From the IMG/VR virus record IMGVR_UViG_3300009285_000761, positions 1 to 37,881 of that record: 37,881 bases of DNA; one strand, 5' to 3'. Positions 1-6,131 of this stretch are shown piece by piece. This DNA is from a virus. The translations under genes were made by a program, and so were the position numbers. Every line of letters begins with the position of its first letter. Position 1 is the first letter of the stretch. The notes beneath the pieces were generated by a model that did not search any database, was not told the origin of the DNA, and saw nothing but the letters and a program-made list of their open reading frames with translations.

Positions 1-111
1 GACATCAACAAGTTTTTCGTAGACAGTTTAGGTGCGTTAGTGTTTGGCACGTTTTTAGTAATCCTCGCAACAATCACTTTATTATTAGTCCCAGTAGTAC
101 CACTTAATTAA
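1..111 (+). CDS. C-terminal end of small membrane protein (partial)
   Basis: The frame opens at the window edge and encodes 36 residues ending in a strongly hydrophobic segment (LVFGTFLVILATITLLLVPV) before the stop. It is almost identical to the last 36 residues of the 124-residue protein at 36755-37129, with one Asp/Asn difference. It is the missing start of this same gene if the contig closes into a circle, or a second variant copy. Function unknown; a single C-terminal transmembrane anchor is the only visible feature. Confidence 0.8.
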   Translation, partial: DINKFFVDSLGALVFGTFLVILATITLLLVPVVPLN

Positions 112-125
112 AATGAACTACAAAA
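1..125. repeat. Left copy of near-identical terminal repeat
   Basis: This stretch matches bases 37020-37143. The first 117 positions differ only at position 22 (G here, A there) and position 51 (G here, A there), then identity fades just after the next start codon. The repeat covers the end of a membrane-protein gene and the first codons of the following gene. Because it is imperfect and the sequence continues past it at the right end, it is not a clean terminal redundancy. Confidence 0.9.
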
Positions 126-388
126 TTAAACTAGAAATAGTAAATGAAGACACAGATGAGGTAATAATCCAGGATAATACTTTTGTAAGTTTAGATAACA
201 TTACTTCCGCAGAAGATAGTTTTTACCGCCTTTTAAGGAACTTTGAAAAGCAACTAAAAAAGGAACAGCTGATTGGCGAAGATGCCGAGGAATATTTAGC
301 TGAACTTGCTGAAAGAGAGTTAATCCGACGTAGATTATTAGACGAAGTGGTCGATAAAGAAATTAAGGAGATAAAAGAAAATGATTAA
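113..388 (+). CDS. Hypothetical early protein, 91 aa, charged
   Basis: The ATG lies one base after the preceding stop, with no Shine-Dalgarno site. The product starts with a beta-strand-like stretch, then a long Glu/Lys/Arg-rich helical part, probably coiled coil, from about residue 30 onward. It overlaps the next gene by 8 bp (ATGATTAA), so the two are translationally coupled. The equivalent slot at the right end of the window (37131-37497) holds two different small genes, so this is a variable position in the early operon. Function not recognised. Confidence 0.75.
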   Translation: MNYKIKLEIVNEDTDEVIIQDNTFVSLDNITSAEDSFYRLLRNFEKQLKKEQLIGEDAEEYLAELAERELIRRRLLDEVVDKEIKEIKEND

Positions 389-572
389 AGAAATTGACCC
401 AATTTTCACGGTTAAGGACGAAAAATCGTTAAAGGAGTTTATCCAAGACGAAAAGGATAACGTAGAAATCTACCGCCTTAAAAAGCAAAAAAACGGAATG
501 GCTAGAGTAGTTTTAGCTCATAAGTTTGGCGAAGAAGGTGCAGACGGGTGTCCTTGTAATAATTGTGCGTAA
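381..572 (+). CDS. Small early protein with C-terminal Cys motif, 63 aa
   Basis: The protein starts MIKEIDPIFTVKDEKSLKEF and ends in CPCNNCA, a compact cysteine cluster that could bind a metal. The first 40 residues are clearly homologous to the product of 37490-37615, which lacks the C-terminal third. It overlaps the gene before it by 8 bp. The function is unknown; the clustered Cys suggests a small zinc-binding protein, but this is inference. Confidence 0.75.
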   Translation: MIKEIDPIFTVKDEKSLKEFIQDEKDNVEIYRLKKQKNGMARVVLAHKFGEEGADGCPCNNCA

Positions 573-586
573 AGATAAATAAATAT

Positions 587-907
587 ATGACAATAGAAAT
601 CCACGGGAAACAGTACGTTACAGTAGCAGAAAGATTAGTTATGGCACACGAAGACGGGCTTGTAAGTGTACATACCGAAGTATTAAGTAATACACCAGTA
701 GTGATTAAAGCCACCATATCCACTAAAACAGGGGTTTTTACAGGAATATCCGCCGCTAACCCTAATAAGGCTATTGAAAAGGCAAGTCCTTACGAGGTAG
801 CCGAAACAAGTGCAGTTGGTCGAGCGTTAGGTTTCGCTGGATATGGTGCGACAGACGGGATAGCGACAGCAGACGAGATTAAAAAATCAGAAGATTTGCC
901 ATTTTAA
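587..907 (+). CDS. ERF-like single-strand annealing protein, short, with SSB-type tip
   Basis: The 106-residue product contains ASPYEVAETSAVGRALGFAGYG followed by an IATADE segment. That pattern is typical of phage ERF-superfamily and related annealing/ssDNA proteins, in which an ETSAxGRAL(A/G)FAGYG stretch closes the conserved core. It ends EDLPF, which matches the acidic SSB C-terminal tip (DDLPF/DDIPF) that docks on host replication and repair proteins. I chose the ATG at 587 over an upstream in-frame TTG because the latter lies inside the preceding gene. It is shorter than full ERF proteins. Next to it is another DIPF-ending protein. A role in recombination or replication is inferred. Confidence 0.6.
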   Translation: MTIEIHGKQYVTVAERLVMAHEDGLVSVHTEVLSNTPVVIKATISTKTGVFTGISAANPNKAIEKASPYEVAETSAVGRALGFAGYGATDGIATADEIKKSEDLPF

Positions 908-915
908 AAAACTAT

Positions 916-1215
916 ATGAACGAACCAATAAAATATTTTTCACTGTTTAAGAACGACAAGAAGAAAGAAACACAACCTGATTATAAAATATCAGTAAAGG
1001 TGGGTGATGTTTATATGGATGCTGGTGCTGGTTGGGTTAAAGACGGAAAGAAAGGGAAATATCTATCTTGTAAACTAAATGATGAATTCCACTTAACAGT
1101 CCACACGAAGCCAATGACGCCCGAACAAGAAGTGGAAGAACACGAGAAGGAAGTACCACCAGCAGAATATGAGGTCGATGGGAAGGTAGTAAGTTCAGCA
1201 GACATACCGTTTTAA
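916..1215 (+). CDS. DUF736-like small protein with SSB-type C-terminal tip
   Basis: This 99-residue protein has a beta-rich core (YKISVKVGDVYMDAGAGWVK, then KYLSCKLN) resembling the DUF736 type of small phage/plasmid protein. An acidic linker follows, and the chain ends SSADIPF. The terminal DIPF is the SSB tip signature. Small OB-like core, acidic linker and DIPF end give it the layout of a functional single-strand binding protein analogue, although I do not see a classical OB-fold signature. It sits directly after the ERF-like gene and abuts the next start codon. Confidence 0.55.
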   Translation: MNEPIKYFSLFKNDKKKETQPDYKISVKVGDVYMDAGAGWVKDGKKGKYLSCKLNDEFHLTVHTKPMTPEQEVEEHEKEVPPAEYEVDGKVVSSADIPF

Positions 1216-1512
1216 ATGAAAGATAAAAGTTTAAAACACTCTTTGTATCTCTACTTAAAAGCCCGTCAAGAAACGTGGATAAACGGCGGAGAGTTAGAAA
1301 AATACGCAGAGGGGTTAGGCTTTAAAGGAAGCAACGCAAGTCGTAGGTGCAGAGAGCTAGTAGGTGAAAAAATAGAACGAACAGAAATGGCCATAAATGG
1401 TGGAGTAAAAAGTGTTTACTACCGATACGTTCCTAGTGAATATGAAGTTATGCACCAAAGAATAAAGACGGGTGAATTATCAGAAGCTAAATTACAGCCA
1501 CGTTTAATATAA
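1216..1512 (+). CDS. Putative winged-helix DNA-binding protein, 98 aa
   Basis: The start ATG follows the previous stop with no gap (TAAATG). The product has helix-rich N-terminal sequence (LKHSLYLYLKARQETWINGGEL), a likely recognition helix around SNASRRCRELVGEKIERTE, and a beta-hairpin 'wing' (GGVKSVYYRYVP). This is the order found in small phage winged-helix proteins that resolve or regulate DNA. The C-terminal tail is charged. Assignment is from secondary-structure pattern only; it may regulate the early operon or assist recombination. Confidence 0.5.
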   Translation: MKDKSLKHSLYLYLKARQETWINGGELEKYAEGLGFKGSNASRRCRELVGEKIERTEMAINGGVKSVYYRYVPSEYEVMHQRIKTGELSEAKLQPRLI

Positions 1513-1513
1513 T

Positions 1514-1663
1514 ATGAAGCAAAAAACATTAAAAATAAAAGTATATCCCCAAGTAAGGGTATACCCCGAAGAGTTAAAGGTAATAAACAAAAAGGCAAAG
1601 GAAGCCGGTAGCCAAATGGAAGCAGTAAAATTATTAGTAACGTGTAAGTGTAAAGTAGATTAA
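1514..1663 (+). CDS. Small basic protein, 49 aa
   Basis: The ATG follows the preceding stop by one base, in the same tight early operon. The product is lysine-rich, starts MKQKTLKIKVYPQVRVYP, has one predicted helix, and ends in CKCKVD, a paired-cysteine tail. No homologue is recognised. Retention of the reading frame, spacing and direction with its neighbours argues that it is a real gene. Confidence 0.5.
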   Translation: MKQKTLKIKVYPQVRVYPEELKVINKKAKEAGSQMEAVKLLVTCKCKVD

Positions 1664-1681
1664 AAATAATAAAATAAATAT

Positions 1682-1897
1682 ATGTACACAAATCAAAATG
1701 GGGAAGCAAATGCAGATAAAATAATCAAGCACATAATAATTGTGATTGTTGGTTTAATAGTTCTCTTTGGTTCATTCGGAACTGTTGGTGCAGGTGAAAG
1801 AGGTGTTAAGACACGTTTTAGTGCTGTTGTAGGAACAGTTGAACAAGGATTATATTTCAAGTTACCTTTAATTGAAAAAGTTAGACATTATCAGTAA
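1682..1897 (+). CDS. Truncated prohibitin/SPFH (Band 7) membrane protein
   Basis: The 71-residue product has an N-terminal transmembrane helix (about residues 15-36, IIIVIVGLIVLFGSF) followed by VGAGERGVKTRFSAVVGTVE and GLYFKLPLIEKV. This is the start of the SPFH/Band 7 domain of prohibitin-type proteins. Cellular relatives run to about 270 residues; this one stops after the first 35 residues of the domain. No continuation of the family is visible downstream in any frame, so it looks like a stable short form rather than a recent frameshift. Prohibitin/HflKC proteins control the FtsH protease and membrane microdomains, so a phage fragment could act as an inhibitory decoy; this is inference. 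Confidence 0.65.
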   Translation: MYTNQNGEANADKIIKHIIIVIVGLIVLFGSFGTVGAGERGVKTRFSAVVGTVEQGLYFKLPLIEKVRHYQ

Positions 1898-1907
1898 GTA
1901 AAAATAT

Positions 1908-2288
1908 ATGATTACATACAGAGATAGAACATTTTGTGCCAGTGAAGTAGAAAAGCATACTTGTGGAAGAGAATTAACCGAAGAAGATAAAAAGAGAGCG
2001 GAAGAAATAGGCTTACCGATAGCTTATGGGAAGTTTTGCGAGATTACCAGTAAAGAGATGAGAGTAACACTAAAGGAAAATATGGGCAACGCAAAAAAAG
2101 GAGAAGTCTTTGTTCAAGGTCTATATGGTGTTCCTGATTACTACAAAGATACTGAAGATACACCCGAAGATTGGTATTGGGCTGAAACTTCAAAAAGAGA
2201 GGATAATAGATTTTTACCTGCGAGTTGTTTTAGGGAACAAAAAATAGACAGCACCTCAGCACCAAGTGCTTTTACAATTGAAAACTAG
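1908..2288 (+). CDS. Hypothetical protein, 126 aa
   Basis: The start lies 10 bp after the truncated SPFH gene, in an AT-rich context without a Shine-Dalgarno site. The product has three cysteines in the first 45 residues (FCASEVEKHTCG, then KFCE), a tryptophan/acid-rich segment (DTPEDWYWAE) and a Ser/Thr-rich tail. No family is recognised. The last bases of the gene carry the -35 element of the next promoter, so it closes the early transcription unit. Confidence 0.65.
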   Translation: MITYRDRTFCASEVEKHTCGRELTEEDKKRAEEIGLPIAYGKFCEITSKEMRVTLKENMGNAKKGEVFVQGLYGVPDYYKDTEDTPEDWYWAETSKREDNRFLPASCFREQKIDSTSAPSAFTIEN

Positions 2289-2311
2289 CTCTTAATTTGG
2301 TATAATACCAA
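2278..2311 (+). promoter_or_regulatory. Promoter with operator palindrome over -10
   Basis: TTGAAA (2278-2283) and TATAAT (2301-2306) are separated by 17 bp, with TGG before the -10. The -10 lies inside a perfect palindrome, TTGGTAT-A-ATACCAA (2297-2311). A dimeric repressor bound there would block RNA polymerase directly. This promoter heads the moron-like cassette. Confidence 0.75.
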
Positions 2312-2776
2312 CAGTCATAGGAATTATCGAAGGGCATTGTTAAAGTAACGACTCACATATTTTTACAGTAAAGTAACCGATACACAAACAATTTCCTTCC
2401 ATGTTTCTTATATTAGTCCTTTGACAATCAGTGGTTGATTCTATGTTGGGGTGGGCGGAAGCCCCGTGGGGATTTTGTTTAAGCTGAACATTCACCCCTT
2501 TCTCGGCAATGTGTACACAAAAGCTGAAAACCCTAACACAGAGTCAATCACAGTGGTTGATTACTTTCTGCGGTAGGCGAAAATAGAGAGACGCTATATC
2601 TTACATAAATTCCGTTGTAGGACGAACATTATACTACTGGTTGATAACCCAATGTGAATGCTTGACGGAGCTATGACTTTAAGTCAAATTGAGACATAAA
2701 AACCTTGCAAGGTGACCATTAAAAAGAAATCCTTGCCCGCAGAACGTAGTCAATCACACGAAAGGAGGACAGAACC
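2312..2776 (+). other. Non-coding structured leader of cassette (candidate ncRNA or origin)
   Basis: This 465-base stretch has no reading frame of 60 codons or more on either strand. It is full of short repeats and dyads: CAGTGGTTGATT at 2429 and 2551, AGTCAATCACA at 2542 and 2748, AAGCTGAA at 2481 and 2521, TAAAGTAAC at 2341 and 2369. It also has the perfect palindromes TGTGTACACA (2510) and CCTTGCAAGG (2703), and a GGGGTG/CACCCC pairing that encloses CCCCGTGGGG. It lies between a strong promoter and a strong ribosome binding site. It could be an RNA that folds, a regulatory leader or a replication element; I cannot match it to a known family. Confidence 0.55.
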
Positions 2777-2980
2777 ATGCACCACATCTCAATCCTCTGT
2801 AATCTGTGTAAAAGACAGATAGGCACAGGGAAGTATCAAAAGTACCACGATGAACAAAACGGCATGACCTATTACTGGCACGCCGACCTCATTAACAACT
2901 GTGCCGAAAAGGTAAAACAAAAAGTGATAGCAGAGTATCTAACTGCAATCACACTCGCCAAGCGTGGGAGAATTAAATGA
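2777..2980 (+). CDS. Small zinc-finger-like protein, 67 aa
   Basis: A strong Shine-Dalgarno site (AAAGGAGG) precedes the ATG, unlike most genes of this window. The product has CNLC near residue 8, then a His and Cys in HADLINNCAEK, which could complete a zinc site (CxxC...H...C). The C-terminal half is helical and basic. It overlaps the next gene by 4 bp (ATGA), so the cassette is translationally coupled. Function unknown; DNA or RNA binding is inferred. Confidence 0.65.
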   Translation: MHHISILCNLCKRQIGTGKYQKYHDEQNGMTYYWHADLINNCAEKVKQKVIAEYLTAITLAKRGRIK

Positions 2981-3198
2981 AGAAGACAAAGAAGCTTCAT
3001 TTTAGTTATCACCACAAAAAATGCAGAAGCAATGGTGGAACAAACGAACCAGAAAACTTGGTTCACGTTCCCGACCACCTTCACCGAGCGTGGCATTGTC
3101 TTTTCAACAATCACACGCCACAGGAGATAGCCGACATCATCAATGCTGTCTGGCTTGACCATGACTTCACCTTCAAAGTAGAAAGGAGGAGGAAATGA
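2977..3198 (+). CDS. HNH-like protein, 73 aa
   Basis: The product reads SYHHKKCRSNGGTNEPENLV then VPDHLHRAWHCLF. This fits the HNH core: paired His, an NGGTNxPENL loop carrying the Asn, and a final His in the DHLHRAWH helix. It lacks the structural CxxC pairs of larger HNH enzymes and is very short. The tail (TPQEIADIINAVWLDHDFTF) follows the core. It may be a mini-nuclease or a catalytically dead DNA-binding relative. I believe similar 'HxAWHxLF' proteins occur in Patescibacteria, but could not check this. Confidence 0.55.
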   Translation: MKKTKKLHFSYHHKKCRSNGGTNEPENLVHVPDHLHRAWHCLFNNHTPQEIADIINAVWLDHDFTFKVERRRK

Positions 3199-3359
3199 TT
3201 GACGATTGCGTAATCTGCGGTAAGGAAACTTCCTCCGAGAGCTTAGGTGTTCCAATCTGCTCAAACAAGGAATGTGTCAAAGAGTGGTTTGCCCTTACTT
3301 ACATAGAACGGGTGAACTTAATCGCACAGTATCAATCCATGAAAGGAGACGGGGAATGA
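3195..3359 (+). CDS. Mini zinc-ribbon protein, 54 aa
   Basis: The ATG overlaps the previous stop (ATGA) and is preceded by AAAGGAGGAGG, an exceptionally strong ribosome binding site. The product has CVIC at residues 5-8 and C...C in ICSNKEC, giving a four-cysteine zinc ribbon, then a helix (EWFALTYIERVNLIAQYQSM). It overlaps the next gene by 4 bp. No function can be named; it may act with the neighbouring zinc-finger and HNH-like proteins. Confidence 0.65.
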   Translation: MIDDCVICGKETSSESLGVPICSNKECVKEWFALTYIERVNLIAQYQSMKGDGE

Positions 3360-3532
3360 AATGTTACTACTGTCGCCACGAGATAACCGAGTTGGAAAGC
3401 TCATCTTGCGTTCCCTCGGAAGTCAAAGACCAGAACTACGTTTTTCATACGCCCTGCTACAAGAAGTGGGAAGAAGAAAAGCGTTGGGAAAAGGAAATGC
3501 AACGCCTTGCGTATCTTGCGAGGCAAACTTAG
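3356..3532 (+). CDS. Mini zinc-finger protein, 58 aa
   Basis: The start overlaps the preceding stop (ATGA) and has AAAGGAGA upstream. The product starts MKCYYCRHEI, with later Cys, His and Cys (SSCVPSE, FHTPCYKKWEE) that could form a treble-clef-like zinc site. A highly charged helix (EEEKRWEKEMQRL) ends the protein. It is the last of four coupled small genes in the cassette. Function unknown. Confidence 0.6.
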   Translation: MKCYYCRHEITELESSSCVPSEVKDQNYVFHTPCYKKWEEEKRWEKEMQRLAYLARQT

Positions 3533-3586
3533 AGAGGGGGTGGCCAAAATCTCCCGTGACTGGCGGGTTATCCAGTCAACCACAAC

Positions 3587-3618
3587 AATTGTGTAGATAG
3601 ACTTTTATCCACACAATT
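3587..3618 (+). promoter_or_regulatory. Long dyad with embedded DnaA box
   Basis: AATTGTGT (3587-3594) and ACACAATT (3611-3618) are perfect inverted repeats, extended inward by GATA/TATC after one mismatch. The right arm contains TTATCCACA (3605-3613), the consensus DnaA box. A T-rich run follows, so it could end transcription of the zinc-finger genes, bind DnaA, or both. GACTGG/CCAGTC just upstream (about 3558-3577) forms another hairpin. Confidence 0.5.
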
Positions 3619-3661
3619 TTGAGTTATTTTTGTGTACATCTCAACTCTCAAGGAGAACGTG

Positions 3662-3925
3662 ATGAAGATTTTACTTGCTTTGCTCGCCCTCGTGTTCACA
3701 CCTGTCTACGCCCAAGAAATGCTCAAGGGCAAGGTGGTAATCGGACAAGGTATCTGCGACCTCAAAGATAAGGAATACAACTGCCTACTCGCCGTAGACC
3801 CCAAGAACCAAGACATCGGCTACCTCGTCCTCATGGCAAGCGACGGCCAACCCCTCGTGGTTATCGAGGCAAACATGAAGACAGGAGAAGCCAAAGAAGT
3901 ATGGAACAGAAAAAGCTACATTTGA
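3662..3925 (+). CDS. Small secreted protein with signal peptide, 87 aa
   Basis: The ATG at 3662 has AAGGAG upstream and was chosen over an in-frame TTG. Residues 1-17 form a classic signal peptide ending VYA, with cleavage before QEM. The mature 70 residues contain two cysteines (GICDLKDKEYNC) that could form a disulphide, and a compact beta-rich sequence. Codons end in C much more often than in the flanking phage genes. It is followed by a strong terminator. As the only exported product of the cassette it may alter the host envelope, for example to exclude other phages; this is inference. Confidence 0.7.
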   Translation: MKILLALLALVFTPVYAQEMLKGKVVIGQGICDLKDKEYNCLLAVDPKNQDIGYLVLMASDGQPLVVIEANMKTGEAKEVWNRKSYI

Positions 3926-3938
3926 CCCTAGTGGTCGC

Positions 3939-3970
3939 CTAGAGCCCTAACACGGCTCTAGTATTTATTT
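3939..3970 (+). terminator. Intrinsic terminator closing the cassette
   Basis: CTAGAGCC and GGCTCTAG form a perfect 8-bp stem with a 7-base loop, followed by TATTTATTT. It lies just after the secreted protein gene and before the terminase promoter. Confidence 0.85.
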
Positions 3971-3978
3971 AAGTAAAA

Positions 3979-3987
3979 TGGTATAAT
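3979..3987 (+). promoter_or_regulatory. Extended -10 promoter for packaging genes
   Basis: TGGTATAAT with no convincing -35. Only 10 bases lie between the -10 and the terminase start codon, so the mRNA would have a leader of only a few bases and no Shine-Dalgarno site. Confidence 0.65.
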
Positions 3988-3997
3988 TAAGTAAATT

Positions 3998-4456
3998 ATG
4001 GCTAGTGTAAGTAAAAAAACAGCATCTAAAACTGAGGCAGGTTTAAATCTTCAACAGGAAGAATTTTGTAAACTATATACTAATAGCGAATCAATAGACC
4101 GAGAGATGTTTGGTAATGGGGTGCAGTGCTATTTAGAAGCCTATGGGGATGAATATTTCGAAAGTAATAAGAAGCCAATGAGTTATTTATGTGCTATGGC
4201 TATGTCTTCTAGATTATTAACGAATGTTAAGGTTATAAATCGCATTAACGAACTACTTGAAGAGGGTGGATTTAATGACCAGAACGTAGATAGACAACAC
4301 CTATTTCTTATCAATCAACACGCAGATTTGAAAACTAAAATGGCAGCGATTAAGGAGTATAATGCAGTAAAGAAAAGGGTTGAACCGAATAAGCAGACAT
4401 TAGTCGTAACTATCTCTGGTGAATCAGCTAAGAGATATAATATTGCAACAGGATAA
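3998..4456 (+). CDS. terS: Terminase small subunit
   Basis: The 152-residue protein begins with a basic tail, then LNLQQEEFCKLYTN and a helix-turn-helix-like region (GNGVQCYLEAYG, then AMAMSSRLLTNVKVINRINELLEEGGFN). This layout is typical of Terminase_2-type small subunits, which bind phage DNA and recruit the large subunit. The C-terminal part (KMAAIKEYNAVKKRVEP) is also typical. Its place directly before the large subunit supports the call. The start is set by the promoter only 10 bases upstream. Confidence 0.85.
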   Translation: MASVSKKTASKTEAGLNLQQEEFCKLYTNSESIDREMFGNGVQCYLEAYGDEYFESNKKPMSYLCAMAMSSRLLTNVKVINRINELLEEGGFNDQNVDRQHLFLINQHADLKTKMAAIKEYNAVKKRVEPNKQTLVVTISGESAKRYNIATG

Positions 4457-4457
4457 G

Positions 4458-5678
4458 ATGTTTGACTTACATGAATTACAGAAGGTAGTTGCTCTTGATA
4501 CTCATCGATTTAGAGTTTTGTGCTGGGGAAGACGTGCCGGTAAAACAGAACTAGCTAGAGACCAAATGAAAGCTAGGCTCACCATTCCTAGTAGTCGGGT
4601 TGTTTATGTGGCCCCGACTATCCAACAGGCTAGAGATATTATGTGGGAAAAGGTAAGGAATGAGTTATACCAAGCTGGTAAAATTAACGAGTCACGACTT
4701 GAAATAGAATTAGTTAATGGTTCGAAGCTATTTTTAAAAGGGTGGGAGGCCATTGAGACACTTAGAGGACAGCAATTTGACCTTATTGTTTTAGATGAAG
4801 TGGCTATGATGAGGAACTTTCAGTCTAATTGGCAGGAAATTATTAGACCGACACTAACCGACACAAAAGGTGAGTGTATGTTTATCTCAACCCCCAAAGG
4901 ATTTAACCATTTTTATGATTTATATAACATGGAAGCGAAAGACAATGATTTTAAATCTTTCCATGCAACGACATATGATAATCCCTTTATCCCCAAAGAA
5001 GAGGTAGATAAAGCAGGGCTGGAACTAACTGATGACCGATTTGCTCAAGAGTATTTAGCTGACTTTCGTAAAAGCGAAGGGTTGGTTTATAAGGAATTCT
5101 TGCGTTCTCGTCACGTTTTTAAAAAAGAACCACAGAATATTATTAAAACTTTTGGTGGAGTGGACTTTGGTTTTACCAACCCTTGTGGAGCGGTAACTAT
5201 TAAGAAAGATAAATATGCTGTCTATTGGGTAACCGATGAGTGGTATAAAACAAATCAAACGGATGCACAGATAGCTGATTATGTTTCAGCGCTAAAATGG
5301 AATGAATGTTATCCTGACCCTGAAAGCCCGTCTGGGATAGCAGAATTAAAGAAAAGAAATGTAAATGTCCGTGAAGTGATTAAAAACAAGGATAGTGTGA
5401 GAAACGGAATAAGCACAGTAAGAGAATTGTTCAAAGCAAATAGGTTGAGAATCCACGAATCATGTACAAATCTTATTTGGGAGCTTGAGACTTATTCATA
5501 CCCAGATAGAAAACCCGACCACAACGAAGAGGAAAATCCGATTAAAGAGAACGACCATTTATTAGATGCCCTTAGATATGCTCTTACAATGGATAACGCC
5601 CTTACTGTTGAGCAGTATCATCCACCAATGTTTGATTACTCAGTGAATGACGAATTATCAACTAACCCAGCAGAATGA
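4458..5678 (+). CDS. terL: Terminase large subunit
   Basis: The 406-residue enzyme packages DNA into the prohead. It has a Walker A motif GRRAGKT (residues 24-30), Walker B LIVLDE (109-114, catalytic Glu114) and coupling motif STPKG (144-148). The RNase H-like nuclease domain begins GGVDFGF (Asp236), and DHLLDALRYAL near the end supplies the last acidic residue. The start at 4458 lies one base after the small-subunit stop; an upstream in-frame TTG would overlap that gene. The length is typical, with no break. Confidence 0.95.
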   Translation: MFDLHELQKVVALDTHRFRVLCWGRRAGKTELARDQMKARLTIPSSRVVYVAPTIQQARDIMWEKVRNELYQAGKINESRLEIELVNGSKLFLKGWEAIETLRGQQFDLIVLDEVAMMRNFQSNWQEIIRPTLTDTKGECMFISTPKGFNHFYDLYNMEAKDNDFKSFHATTYDNPFIPKEEVDKAGLELTDDRFAQEYLADFRKSEGLVYKEFLRSRHVFKKEPQNIIKTFGGVDFGFTNPCGAVTIKKDKYAVYWVTDEWYKTNQTDAQIADYVSALKWNECYPDPESPSGIAELKKRNVNVREVIKNKDSVRNGISTVRELFKANRLRIHESCTNLIWELETYSYPDRKPDHNEEENPIKENDHLLDALRYALTMDNALTVEQYHPPMFDYSVNDELSTNPAE

Positions 5679-5878
5679 AAGCCATAATCCAACGAGGTAG
5701 AATTAGAGTAAGCCCAGTTCCTAAAGTAGATGGGTATAGGCTTTGGGTGTGGTTAAAGAAACCATTGACGAACGATAACAAACCATATGTTTATGCAGAT
5801 GTAGAGAAAAATAAGAAGTTTTATGATTTACCTTGCCCTTTAGAAAATATTAACGGAGTAGTAATTGAGTTAAAATGA
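5675..5878 (+). CDS. Hypothetical protein, 67 aa
   Basis: The gene overlaps the terminase stop by 4 bp (ATGA) and the next gene in the same way. The product is basic and beta-rich (IIQRGRIRVSPVPKVDGYRLWVWLKK), suggesting a small barrel. It lies between terminase and portal. No family is recognised; a head-morphogenesis or DNA-binding role is only a guess from position. Confidence 0.65.
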   Translation: MKAIIQRGRIRVSPVPKVDGYRLWVWLKKPLTNDNKPYVYADVEKNKKFYDLPCPLENINGVVIELK

Positions 5879-6024
5879 CACTATCTGAAGCAGAACAAAA
5901 GATTATAGAGATACTACGAGAACTTAAACCTTTCGAGGTTGTGCGTATTGTCAAAGACCAACAAGGTAGACCAGACCATTACTTTGTTGAAAGAACACAA
6001 AAGGTGGTCATTAACAGTAATTGA
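5875..6024 (+). CDS. Small protein, 49 aa
   Basis: The start overlaps the previous stop (ATGA). The product starts MTLSEAEQKIIEILRELKPF, a clear amphipathic helix, followed by beta-strands (FEVVRIVKD, DHYFVERTQKVV). It is a common type of small phage protein of unknown role, found near packaging genes. It ends just before the promoter of the portal operon, so it is the last gene of the terminase unit. Confidence 0.65.
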   Translation: MTLSEAEQKIIEILRELKPFEVVRIVKDQQGRPDHYFVERTQKVVINSN

Positions 6025-6026
6025 CA

Positions 6027-6055
6027 TTGTGTAATATTTAGTAAAGTGGTATAAT
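6027..6055 (+). promoter_or_regulatory. Promoter for portal/head operon
   Basis: TTGTGT (6027-6032), 17 bp, TATAAT (6050-6055) with TGG before it. The core GTGGTATAATGTGTAAAATT recurs exactly at the promoter near 23344, so it is a phage promoter family. Confidence 0.7.
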
Positions 6056-6092
6056 GTGTAAAATTTAATAAATAACGCCAACAGAAAGACTG

Positions 6093-6131
6093 GGGTGGAT
6101 TAGCTTAATAGCTTTTCCGCCCTTTTATTTT
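6093..6131 (+). terminator. Intrinsic terminator or attenuator in head-operon leader
   Basis: GGGTGG pairs with CCGCCC (one G-U pair), with an inner AGCT/AGCT helix and a TAAT loop, followed directly by TTTTATTTT. It stands about 30 bases after the expected transcript start and only 4 bases before the next ATG. It must therefore either make a short RNA of about 70 nt or act as an attenuator for the head genes. Confidence 0.7.

Noticed and set aside
1-125. Direct terminal repeat of a linear packaged genome
   Set aside because: The copies are imperfect, and the right copy lies 740 bases inside the contig end with different flanking genes.
2443-2487. 14-codon frame with two Trp codons before a hairpin, like a trp leader peptide
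   Set aside because: No Shine-Dalgarno site, Trp codons not adjacent, and no amino-acid synthesis genes follow.
2872-3264. 130-codon open frame on the minus strand across the cassette
   Set aside because: It lies opposite four plus-strand genes with strong ribosome binding sites and coherent zinc or HNH motifs; its own product has no recognisable pattern.
3361-3600. 79-codon plus-strand frame overlapping the fourth cassette gene
   Set aside because: The overlapping frame has a Shine-Dalgarno site, stop-start coupling and zinc ligands; this one has none.
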